Assembly: GCA_020634115.1 (NCBI GenBank)
Contig: JACKCH010000003.1
Location: forward strand, 1 to 7,893
Direction of reading: 5' to 3'
From: Anaerolineaceae bacterium
Lineage (GTDB): Bacteria; Chloroflexota; Anaerolineae; Aggregatilineales; Phototrophicaceae
DNA: 7,893 nucleotides
Shown: one piece after another, positions 1 through 6,240 of the stretch
Numbering within the stretch: position 1 is the stretch's first letter
Layout of the letters: each line of letters opens with the position of its first letter
Made by a program: the position numbers and the translations under genes
Notes under the pieces: model-generated
The model's database searches: none
Seen by the model: the letters and a program-made list of their open reading frames with translations, nothing else
Told to the model about the DNA's origin: nothing

Positions 1-165
1 CGCATTGATAGCGATGACGAACTGCTGGCCTGAATTGTCGCCAACCGTTACGTGCGCGACCTGACCTGCGAGGAGCGAGCGCAGTACCGCATTGAGCCGT
101 TGTGTGAGCCGGGGGGTAGGGGGGCAGCCCAAGCGCCCGACCTTGATCGGATACTTTCAAGATGA
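1..165 (+). pseudogene. Decayed C-terminal end of a large WD40/AAA-type protein
   Basis: Frame 1 reads RIDSDDELLA, then a TGA stop at 31-33, then continues in the same frame as IVANRYVRDL and LTCEERAQYRIEPLC before a final TGA at 163-165. The NRYVR/LTCEERAQYRIEPLC tail is one I recognise from the extreme C-terminus of large Chloroflexota WD40-repeat or AAA signalling proteins, where a Trp usually sits at the position now occupied by the stop; TGG to TGA is a single change. After the PLC motif the frame runs through a G-rich stretch (111-124, two runs of six G) into about 15 residues with no family character, which may mean the original stop was also lost. No start or SD is visible after the internal stop that would rescue it as a separate gene. 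It could be a live gene with a sequencing error at 31-33; the rest of it lies left of the window. Confidence 0.55.
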
Positions 166-244
166 AAGAGCGGCTGCAACGTCTGCCGGGTTGTGATAAC
201 CTAGTGACGAATGCAGCTGCTGTATGTTGCGTTTATCGACTATG

Positions 245-273
245 TTGACAAAACCCCCTTTTTGTGATTAACT
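245..273 (+). promoter_or_regulatory. Predicted promoter of the LacI-family gene
   Basis: A perfect -35 box TTGACA lies at 245-250. Seventeen bases later, 268-273 reads TTAACT, a weak -10 (three of six matches), but it is preceded by TGA at 265-267, which fits the extended -10 TGN pattern. Transcription would start near 280, inside the palindrome at 276-293, so a bound repressor would cover the start site. The -35 is convincing; the -10 is less so. Confidence 0.5.
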
Positions 274-275
274 GA

Positions 276-293
276 AATTGAACCGGTTCAATT
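276..293 (+). promoter_or_regulatory. LacI-family operator 1 (18-bp perfect palindrome)
   Basis: AATTGAACCGGTTCAATT is a perfect inverted repeat of 18 bases with the central CG typical of LacI-family operators. It sits over the predicted transcription start of the adjacent LacI-family gene and ends 11 bases before its ATG. Sixteen of its bases (276-291) recur exactly at 1345-1360 in front of the transport operon, so it is most likely the site for this regulator and implies autoregulation. Confidence 0.85.
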
Positions 294-304
294 AGGTGTT
301 GACG

Positions 305-1333
305 ATGCCGACCATTCGTGATGTTGCCCGCCATGCACAAGTATCCGTAGGAACGGTTTCTAACGTTCTGAACGGCAGTTCGCTTGTCAAGGAAGAGACA
401 CGGCAGCGGGTACTGGCCGCGATAGAGGCTCTCGACTACCATCCCACGGCAGCGGCACGCAGTCTGAGTACACAGCGCACGAACACGATTGGCATGATCC
501 GCAGCGAAATTCGCTTGCAGGGGAATCTGATCGAGACAGACCCGATGGTACTCGACCTGATTGATGGGATTACCAGCGAAGCCATCAGCAGCAGTATCGG
601 CCTGACCTTCTGGGCGATTCCGGCAGGGGAGCGGGAGATGAACCTGTACAAGCGGTTGGTCACAAGCAGACAGATTGACGGACTGATTCTGTTTGCGCTG
701 CGTGAGAAAGACCCCCGTGTTGCCTATTTACAGGAACAGGATTTCCCATTTGTTGTTTTTGGTCGGTTTGAGACGGAAGCGGGAAACAACTGGATTGATG
801 TGGATGGTGCAGCCGGGATTGAGGCTGCCGTAAAGTATTTAGTTGATCTCGGCCATGAGCGTATCGCCTATCTTTCTCCGCCTCACGAGCAGTATTTGGC
901 TCGTTTGCGCTGGCATGGCTTCGTAAAAGGAATGCAAGACGCGAATCTGCCAATTGATCGGGCTTTGATTTATGAAGGGGATTTCAACGAGAAATCCGGA
1001 CAATTAGGCACACATTATTTTCTTGACCAGTCTAACCCACCAACGGCTATTTTCTGTAATAATGACCGGATGGCATTCGGCGCAATGCGGGCTATCCAGG
1101 CGCGCGGTCTGGTAGTTGGTCAGGATGTATCGGTCATTGGGTTCGACGATGTACCGCTGGCACGTTACAGCAACCCACCTCTGACTACCATCAGCCAGCC
1201 TATCCACGAAATTGGCAAAGCATTATTTACCTTGCTTATCAAACTGATTAACCAGGAGCCAATTGACGTTCTCGGCGGCAAGTTGTTGAAACCTGAACTT
1301 ATCGTTCGCCAGTCAACAGCGAGTCCGTATTAA
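305..1333 (+). CDS. LacI-family transcriptional repressor of the glucan operon
   Basis: A 342-residue LacI/GalR-family regulator of normal length. Residues 1-25 form the N-terminal helix-turn-helix (TIRDVARHAQVSVGTVSNVL), and residues 46-58 (HPTAAARSLSTQR) are the hinge helix with the Leu that inserts into the central CG of the operator. Residues 60-342 are a periplasmic-binding-protein-like effector domain with family hallmarks: GLILF near 126, DLGHERIAYL at 181-190, CNNDRMAFGAMRA at 251-263 and VIGFDDVPLARYSNPPLTTI at 277-296. The frame is open from GTG 296, but ATG 305 is chosen because the protein then begins with the canonical MPTIRDVA and AGGTG at 294-298 lies six bases upstream. Its operator-like palindromes lie before itself and before the binding-protein gene. 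By analogy with the family it represses in the absence of an inducer; the inducer is probably an isomalto-oligosaccharide or glucose derivative, an inference from the operon content only. Confidence 0.95.
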   Translation: MPTIRDVARHAQVSVGTVSNVLNGSSLVKEETRQRVLAAIEALDYHPTAAARSLSTQRTNTIGMIRSEIRLQGNLIETDPMVLDLIDGITSEAISSSIGLTFWAIPAGEREMNLYKRLVTSRQIDGLILFALREKDPRVAYLQEQDFPFVVFGRFETEAGNNWIDVDGAAGIEAAVKYLVDLGHERIAYLSPPHEQYLARLRWHGFVKGMQDANLPIDRALIYEGDFNEKSGQLGTHYFLDQSNPPTAIFCNNDRMAFGAMRAIQARGLVVGQDVSVIGFDDVPLARYSNPPLTTISQPIHEIGKALFTLLIKLINQEPIDVLGGKLLKPELIVRQSTASPY

Positions 1334-1344
1334 ATTTCAACACA

Positions 1345-1360
1345 AATTGAACCGGTTCAA
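1345..1360 (+). promoter_or_regulatory. LacI-family operator 2, upstream of the transport operon
   Basis: AATTGAACCGGTTCAA is identical to bases 276-291 of operator 1; the strictly palindromic core is the 14 bases 1347-1360. It lies between the LacI-family gene and the binding-protein gene, 72 bases before the latter's ATG. The two operator centres are 1069 bases apart, so cooperative binding with looping across the repressor gene is possible but not demonstrable here. Confidence 0.85.
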
Positions 1361-1376
1361 AGGAGGGACACATAAC
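1347..1376 (+). promoter_or_regulatory. Candidate promoter of the transport/glycosidase operon
   Basis: TTGAAC at 1347-1352 could act as a -35 box (four of six matches) and CATAAC at 1371-1376 as a -10 box (four of six), with an 18-base spacer. The -35 would be embedded in operator 2, so repressor binding would exclude RNA polymerase. Transcription would begin near 1383, giving a leader of about 50 bases. Both boxes are imperfect and no better pair is seen between 1334 and 1432. Confidence 0.35.
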
Positions 1377-1432
1377 CCGCAAACACTGTCTCGTTCACGT
1401 AAACTAGTTAAGTCTTTTCTTGAGGAGATGAA

Positions 1433-2650
1433 ATGAAAACCCGGATTGTTCTCGCAATACTGTTACTCCTGCTGCTGATTGTCCCCGTTGCGCTGGCACA
1501 GGAACCGGTTACGATCACGTTCTGGCATACTTATAATGAGGTGTCGCCAGAGAATCAGACACTCGTGGACACGCTCATCCCGATGTTCGAAGCCGATCAC
1601 CCGAACATCAAGGTCGAAGCTGTACCGTATCCCTATGACGGTTTCCGCCAAGCGCTGCTGACTTCAGCAGCTGGTGAGGAAGGCCCTGACCTGGTTCGCC
1701 TGGACATTATCTGGTCGCCGGAATTCGCGGCGCAAGGTGTCCTGATGAACCTGAGTGAAAATATGCCTGACTTTAGCGACTATGCGGCCAACGTGTTCCC
1801 CGGCCCGCTGTCAACCAATGTGTACGACGGGGCATACTATGGGCTGCCGTTGGATACGAATACCCGTATCCTGGTCTACAATCCGGCGCTGATTCCTGCC
1901 GCACCGGAAACTATTGATGATTTTGCCGCCCTGTGTGACTCAATGCCCGAAGGCACGTTCCTGTTCAGCGATGGCGGCACCTATGGTTGGGCGCTGCTGC
2001 CCTGGATATGGAGCTTCGGTGGTGACGTGACCGACGAAGCCATGACCACTGCTACCGGCTATGTCAACAGTGAACAGACGGTTGCGGCGGTTCAGTTCCT
2101 GGCCGACATGGTGCAAAATGGCTGCTTCTCGGATGGGTTCATTGGCAGCGGCCTGGATACCTGGGGCGGATTCTTCGGCGGCACAATTGCTTCCATGCTT
2201 GAAGGTCCCTGGTTCTACCCGACACTAGAACAACAGGCTCCTGACATGGAAGTCGGCGCCGCGCTGATGCCTGCGGGGGAGGGCGGCCCGGTTTCGGTGG
2301 TTGGTGGTGAAAACATTGTCCTGATGGCCGGGTCGCAGCATCCTGAAGAAGCGATGGAATTCTTGCGCTTCACCCAGAGCGAAACCTACCAACTGGAAAT
2401 GTCGAAGGTGGGTCAGTTGACTGTGCTGAATTCGCTGATCGATAATGACTACTTCACCAACCATCCATACTACGGGACATTCCTTGAACAACTGCAGACG
2501 GCGAAGGCCCGTACCCCAAGCCCGGCTTACAATGACATTGAAACCGTATTAGGCGACGCTGCCCAGCTCGTTCTGCGTGGTGAAATGTCCGCGCAGGAAG
2601 CGATGGATCTGGCAGCCGAAGAAATAGATGCACTGCTGGCAGGCAACTAA
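1433..2650 (+). CDS. Sugar-binding protein of an ABC importer (family 1, MalE/UgpB-like)
   Basis: A 405-residue extracellular solute-binding protein of the carbohydrate-uptake class. Residues 1-22 are a Sec signal peptide: KTR, a long Leu-rich core, then ALA before Gln23. There is no lipobox cysteine, so it would be released or held by another means rather than lipid-anchored. The mature part shows family features: TITFWHTYNE at 27-36, MFEADHPNIKVE at 51-62, GPDLVRLD at 84-91, YGLPLDTNTRILVYN at 136-150, and MLEGPWFY at 255-262, plus many aromatic residues (WALLPWIWSF at 186-195) suited to stacking on sugars. The only two cysteines, 168 and 231, might form a disulfide. Start ATG 1433 has GAGGAG at 1422-1427 five bases upstream. 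It is first in the operon, and the downstream GH66 and GH15 enzymes point to isomalto-oligosaccharides (linear or cyclic) as ligand, though the sequence alone cannot fix this. Confidence 0.93.
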   Translation: MKTRIVLAILLLLLLIVPVALAQEPVTITFWHTYNEVSPENQTLVDTLIPMFEADHPNIKVEAVPYPYDGFRQALLTSAAGEEGPDLVRLDIIWSPEFAAQGVLMNLSENMPDFSDYAANVFPGPLSTNVYDGAYYGLPLDTNTRILVYNPALIPAAPETIDDFAALCDSMPEGTFLFSDGGTYGWALLPWIWSFGGDVTDEAMTTATGYVNSEQTVAAVQFLADMVQNGCFSDGFIGSGLDTWGGFFGGTIASMLEGPWFYPTLEQQAPDMEVGAALMPAGEGGPVSVVGGENIVLMAGSQHPEEAMEFLRFTQSETYQLEMSKVGQLTVLNSLIDNDYFTNHPYYGTFLEQLQTAKARTPSPAYNDIETVLGDAAQLVLRGEMSAQEAMDLAAEEIDALLAGN

Positions 2651-2659
2651 GCTATAGTT

Positions 2660-2699
2660 AAGGGTGGTTTGTGTGGGTTTCCCCGTATAAGCCACCCTT
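2660..2699 (+). terminator. Long intergenic hairpin between binding protein and permeases (attenuator / mRNA stabiliser)
   Basis: Bases 2660-2677 pair with 2682-2699 around the four-base loop TTTC (2678-2681). The outer arms AAGGGTGG and CCACCCTT are perfect; the inner part closes through A-T and several G-T pairs into a second GGG/CCC block. It starts nine bases after the binding-protein stop. The following bases, TTTCTTATTCATT, are T-rich but not a clean T-tract, so partial termination or 3'-end protection is likelier than full termination. This fits the usual need for far more binding protein than membrane subunits, as known for malE-malF type junctions. Confidence 0.75.
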
Positions 2700-2726
2700 T
2701 CTTATTCATTGGAAAAGGATTCTGCG

Positions 2727-3689
2727 ATGAGTAGCTTTTCGATACGACGGCCACAGGCCGCTACCGGCAGAACGTCGCAGCGTCGGCCAGACCGGAGCAA
2801 GCCATACTATAGCCCTTACATTCCTTATTTATTCCTCATTCCAGGGTTAGCACTCTACCTGATCTGGTCGGTCTATCCCCTGGTGTACCAGCTTTATATC
2901 AGTTTCTTTGACTGGCGCATCATCCCCGGCCAGACCAGTGAATTTGTGGGATTGACGAACTACCAGGCTGTTCTCGCTGATAAGACGTTCTGGCTGGCGA
3001 TGCGGAATACGGCTGTGTATGCGGTGGTCACAGTAGCCGGGCAGATGATTATTGGGCTGACTCTTGCGATTCTTGTCAACCGCGTCCTTATCGCCCGCCG
3101 TTTCTTTCGGACAGTCTATTATCTGCCAGTTGTGACTTCCTGGGTTGTGGTCAGTTTCCTGTTTATGTATATCTTCAGTCCCGGTGATGGCGGCCTGATT
3201 AACTTTGTGCTGATGAAACTGGGAATTATTGCGAAGCCGGTATCGTGGCTTGCAAACAGCAATACGGCCTGGATTGCCATCTATAGTCTGGGTATCTGGA
3301 AGGGGATGGGCTGGGCGATGGTGATTTTCCTGGCGGCGCTGCAAGGCATTCCCACCGTGCTGTATGAGGCCGCCGCAATTGACGGCGCGACGGAATGGCA
3401 GCGTATTCGTTATTTGACACTGCCGCTTATCCGCCGCACGATTTTCTTCGTCCTCATTGCCCTGATGATCGGCGGGTTCCAGGTGTTTATCTCGGTACTG
3501 CTGATTACCGGGGGTGGGCCGCTGCACCGTACTGAAGTTGCGCTCACCTATATGTTTGATGAAGCCTTCGGCAATCTGCATTTTGGCTATGGCGCGGCGC
3601 TCAGTTATGTCCTGGCAATCGTGATTGTTCTGGTAAGTGTCGTGCAGGCACGATTTTTCGGGCGTGGCGATGAAGACCTGGAGTATTGA
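2727..3689 (+). CDS. ABC sugar transporter permease (MalF/UgpA-like)
   Basis: A 320-residue inner-membrane subunit with about six hydrophobic segments (roughly 33-56, 97-118, 131-151, 181-205, 239-262, 288-308) after a basic, probably cytoplasmic N-terminus of about 28 residues. It carries the EAA loop that docks on the ATPase: EAAAIDGATEWQRIRYLTLP at 214-233, matching the EAA-x3-G-x9-I-x-LP consensus. Other family marks are LFLIPGLALY at 35-44, VYPLVYQLYISFFDW at 49-63, FVGLTNYQ at 73-80 and GGPLHRTEVALTYMF at 263-277. An in-frame TTG at 2709 exists, but ATG 2727 has AAAAGGA at 2713-2719 seven bases upstream and is preferred. It pairs with the next gene to form the heterodimeric channel; the gene starts 27 bases after the intergenic hairpin. 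Confidence 0.95.
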   Translation: MSSFSIRRPQAATGRTSQRRPDRSKPYYSPYIPYLFLIPGLALYLIWSVYPLVYQLYISFFDWRIIPGQTSEFVGLTNYQAVLADKTFWLAMRNTAVYAVVTVAGQMIIGLTLAILVNRVLIARRFFRTVYYLPVVTSWVVVSFLFMYIFSPGDGGLINFVLMKLGIIAKPVSWLANSNTAWIAIYSLGIWKGMGWAMVIFLAALQGIPTVLYEAAAIDGATEWQRIRYLTLPLIRRTIFFVLIALMIGGFQVFISVLLITGGGPLHRTEVALTYMFDEAFGNLHFGYGAALSYVLAIVIVLVSVVQARFFGRGDEDLEY

Positions 3690-3691
3690 TA

Positions 3692-4537
3692 ATGATTGCA
3701 ACATCTGGTAGCCAACAGCGTCTCCTGAACATCGTCATTTTTCTGGTGCTATGCGCCGGGGTTTTGATCGCTGTCGCACCGCTGCTCTATATGGCTTCAA
3801 CCGCATTGCAGGGTGTGGCGTTTGTCCAGCCATACCCCCCGCGTTTGCTACCCGAAACCATCACATTTGAGAATTTCGAGCAGGCCTTCACCAGCCGGAA
3901 CTTTGTGCGGGCGATGCTCAATAGTGCCGGAGTCGCAGTGGCGACAACCGTGATGGTAACGGCACTGGCCGCGACGATGGCCTACAGTTTCGCCCGCTTT
4001 GAGTTTCGCGGCAAAAAAATCATCTTCAGTGTGTTGATGGTCATGATTATGATTCCCGGTGTGGTGCTGCTGATCCCGCAGTTTATCCTGGCGAAGAACC
4101 TCGGTTTGCTCAACAGCCTGCCGGGGTTGGTGCTGGTCTATAGCGCCGGGCCGCTGGCGTTTAATACCTTCCTGCTGCGGGGTTTCTTTGAAAATCTGCC
4201 CCGCGAACTGGAAGAATCGGCCATTATAGACGGTGCGAATGCCTTCACGATTTTCTGGCGGGTCATGCTGCCGCTGGCCGCACCCGCGATCAGCACCGTG
4301 GCCGTATTCAGTTTCCTGGGTGCATGGGACGAGTACCTGCTGGCCCTCAACTTCCTGACGAACGAAAGCCTGCGTACTCTGCCGATAGCCATTGCGAATT
4401 TCCGGGGGCAGCACAGCTCAAACTGGGGATTGGTGTTTGCCGGGTCGCTCACGGCAGTGATTCCAACAATTTTACTCTTTGTGTTCTTCCAGCGTTATTT
4501 TATTCAGGGGATTACCAGCGGGGGGGTACGTGGATGA
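3692..4537 (+). CDS. ABC sugar transporter permease (MalG/UgpE/AraQ-like)
   Basis: A 281-residue membrane subunit, the partner of the preceding permease. Hydrophobic segments fall near 13-35, 78-100, 111-134, 144-164, 200-220 and 244-266. The EAA loop is EESAIIDGANAFTIFWRVMLP at 174-194, with Ser in place of the first Ala. The ending QRYFIQGITSGGVRG is the classic C-terminus of MalG-type subunits. ATG 3692 is chosen: GGAG at 3680-3683 is eight bases upstream, and only two bases separate this ATG from the previous stop. An in-frame TTG at 3686 would be too close to that SD. The gene ends in a run of seven G (4520-4526), and its TGA overlaps the ATG of the next gene by four bases (ATGA), so the two are translationally coupled. 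No ATPase gene follows. Confidence 0.95.
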   Translation: MIATSGSQQRLLNIVIFLVLCAGVLIAVAPLLYMASTALQGVAFVQPYPPRLLPETITFENFEQAFTSRNFVRAMLNSAGVAVATTVMVTALAATMAYSFARFEFRGKKIIFSVLMVMIMIPGVVLLIPQFILAKNLGLLNSLPGLVLVYSAGPLAFNTFLLRGFFENLPRELEESAIIDGANAFTIFWRVMLPLAAPAISTVAVFSFLGAWDEYLLALNFLTNESLRTLPIAIANFRGQHSSNWGLVFAGSLTAVIPTILLFVFFQRYFIQGITSGGVRG

Positions 4538-6240
4538 AGCACCGGCTTCCCGGATCATTCCTTTTGTTCCTATTCATTCTGATACAGGGGGGCGTTGTGT
4601 TTGCCACGAATTTACCAACGATCACCATTCTGCCGGATAAAGGCTTTTACCAGCCAGGCGAAACCGTTCATATAACGGTACGCGCCAGCACGGGTATGAC
4701 CATTCAGGCCCAGATCAGCTTTCTAACAGACATACTGGCGACTATCAACGCGCCGATCACGCAGGGCGAAGCGGTGTTCACCTGGACGCCGCCGCTGGAC
4801 GTGCCGCGTGGTTATGGAGTAAGCGTGGCGGTATATGACGAGGCCGGGGCGGTCATCGCTATGCAGACCTCGGCATTCGATGTCCTCAACCGCTGGATTG
4901 ACGCGCCGCGCTATGGGTTTCTGAGTGATTTCAGTCCAGCGCGCCGGACCGATACGCCGACAGTTGAATGGATGCTCCAGCACCATATCAACGGTGTGCA
5001 GTTCTACGACTGGCAGTACCGCTGGGAAGACCTGCTGCCGGAGACAGACCGCTTTGATGATGGGCTGGGTCGCCCGCAGTCCATGACCACGATTCGCCGC
5101 CTCATAGACGCCTTGCACGCTCACAGCATCGCCGCGATGCCGTATACGGCGATCTATGGCGCTTCGACGGCCTTCTATCGTCAGCATCCCACCTGGGGAC
5201 TATTTGATGCCCGGCATGAGGTCTATGATTTTGGCGACAACAGCTTTATTGCGATCATGAACCCCGCCCCCGGTTCACCCTGGAATCAGCATCTGCTGGG
5301 CGAGTACGCGGATGTGCTGAATCACACCCCTTTTGATGGCATCCACATTGACCAGTACGGTTCACCCAAAAATGGCTATGATAATGATGGAAATTACATT
5401 GACCTCGCGGATGTGATGCCGCAGTTTATCAACCAGACGGCGGTTTTGGTGCAGGAATACCGAGGCAGTTCAGGTGTGACCCTGTTTAACTGTGTAGGCA
5501 ACTGGCCGATTGATACCGTCGCACCCTCTGACGAAGACGCGGCCTATATCGAAGTGTGGTCACCCAACGACAGCTACCTCGACCTGGGGCGCATCGTGAC
5601 GAATGCGGAAAAACTGGGCAATGGCAAGCCGGTGATTATCCCGGCTTACATCCCCCCTGCGCAGGAGATAAACTGGCGGCTTGCGAATTCGGTGATTCTC
5701 GCCAGTGGCGGCACGCATCTGGAAACCGGCGAACCGGAGAGTATGCTGGCCGACCCGTATTTCCCGCTTTTTGGCAAGCTCACGCCGGAGCAGCAGCCGA
5801 TTTTCCGGCGTTACTATGATTTCCAGGTACGCTACGAAAACGTACTTTCCACCACAACCACCGTCGGGAGCGATGACCTGCACCGGGCTGTTGACTTGGG
5901 TACAATTCGCACACGCGGTATTACCGCCCGTGACCGGGTTGTGCCGGTGGTTCGTTCGGGCGATGCCTTCGACACCTTCAATCTGATTAACTTCATTGGG
6001 GTAGACCAGACCAACTGGAACGTGGCTGCAAGCAGCGCGCCAACGCCGCTGACTGACGTGGTTGTCCATATTACGGTGTCGCGCCCGGTGGCGGCTGTCT
6101 GGGTTGCGTCCCCGGACGCGGAAGCGACGATGAATCCGGCTTCACTGGCCTATACCGTCGTGGATGGTATCCTGCAATTTACGCTGCCCGGTCTGGACTA
6201 TTGGAGCATGATCGTCGTGGAGTACGCGGATGGAAATTAA
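4534..6240 (+). CDS. Secreted GH66 glycosidase (dextranase, or cycloisomaltooligosaccharide glucanotransferase)
   Basis: A 568-residue enzyme I assign to glycoside hydrolase family 66, which acts on alpha-1,6-glucan (dextran). Residues 1-24 are a Sec signal peptide ending VFA, with no lipobox. Residues about 27-116 form an Ig-like beta domain (ILPDKGFYQPGETVHITV). Residues about 120-440 are the barrel: YGFLSDFSP at 127-135, HINGVQFYDWQYRWEDLLP at 151-169, AMPYTAIYGAS at 201-211, PFDGIHIDQYG at 266-276 with Asp273 as expected nucleophile, and DEDAAYIEVW at 333-342 with Glu340 as expected acid/base. Residues about 450-568 are a C-terminal beta domain. No CBM35-type insertion is present in the barrel, unlike Bacillus cyclising enzymes, so a compact dextranase is likelier, but cyclisation is not excluded. 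The same frame is open from 4324; ATG 4534 is chosen because it directly precedes the signal peptide and overlaps the permease stop. The upstream G-run 4520-4526 is a poor SD, so initiation probably relies on coupling. Confidence 0.88.
   Translation: MKHRLPGSFLLFLFILIQGGVVFATNLPTITILPDKGFYQPGETVHITVRASTGMTIQAQISFLTDILATINAPITQGEAVFTWTPPLDVPRGYGVSVAVYDEAGAVIAMQTSAFDVLNRWIDAPRYGFLSDFSPARRTDTPTVEWMLQHHINGVQFYDWQYRWEDLLPETDRFDDGLGRPQSMTTIRRLIDALHAHSIAAMPYTAIYGASTAFYRQHPTWGLFDARHEVYDFGDNSFIAIMNPAPGSPWNQHLLGEYADVLNHTPFDGIHIDQYGSPKNGYDNDGNYIDLADVMPQFINQTAVLVQEYRGSSGVTLFNCVGNWPIDTVAPSDEDAAYIEVWSPNDSYLDLGRIVTNAEKLGNGKPVIIPAYIPPAQEINWRLANSVILASGGTHLETGEPESMLADPYFPLFGKLTPEQQPIFRRYYDFQVRYENVLSTTTTVGSDDLHRAVDLGTIRTRGITARDRVVPVVRSGDAFDTFNLINFIGVDQTNWNVAASSAPTPLTDVVVHITVSRPVAAVWVASPDAEATMNPASLAYTVVDGILQFTLPGLDYWSMIVVEYADGN

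Noticed and set aside
166..244. Possible structured RNA or riboswitch before the LacI-family gene
   Set aside because: Only weak, short self-complementary pieces such as GCAGCTGC are seen and no conserved riboswitch core is recognised; the stretch lies upstream of the predicted promoter.
296..304. GTG/TTG starts upstream of the LacI-family ATG
   Set aside because: They would remove the AGGTG SD and add residues ahead of the canonical MPTIRDVA start.
2847..3704. Long 285-residue open frame on the - strand opposite the first permease
   Set aside because: It lies wholly antisense to a clear MalF-type gene, is rich in Gln, His, Asn and Arg without any recognisable domain or hydrophobic pattern, and has no separate promoter or SD; it is a codon-bias shadow.
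3848..4414. 188-residue open frame on the - strand opposite the second permease
   Set aside because: Antisense shadow of a clear MalG-type permease with low-complexity Gln/His/Arg composition and no domain.
4324..4533. Possible 70-residue N-terminal extension of the GH66 protein
   Set aside because: It would overlap the end of the second permease by over 200 bases, has no family similarity, and would bury the signal peptide that starts at ATG 4534.
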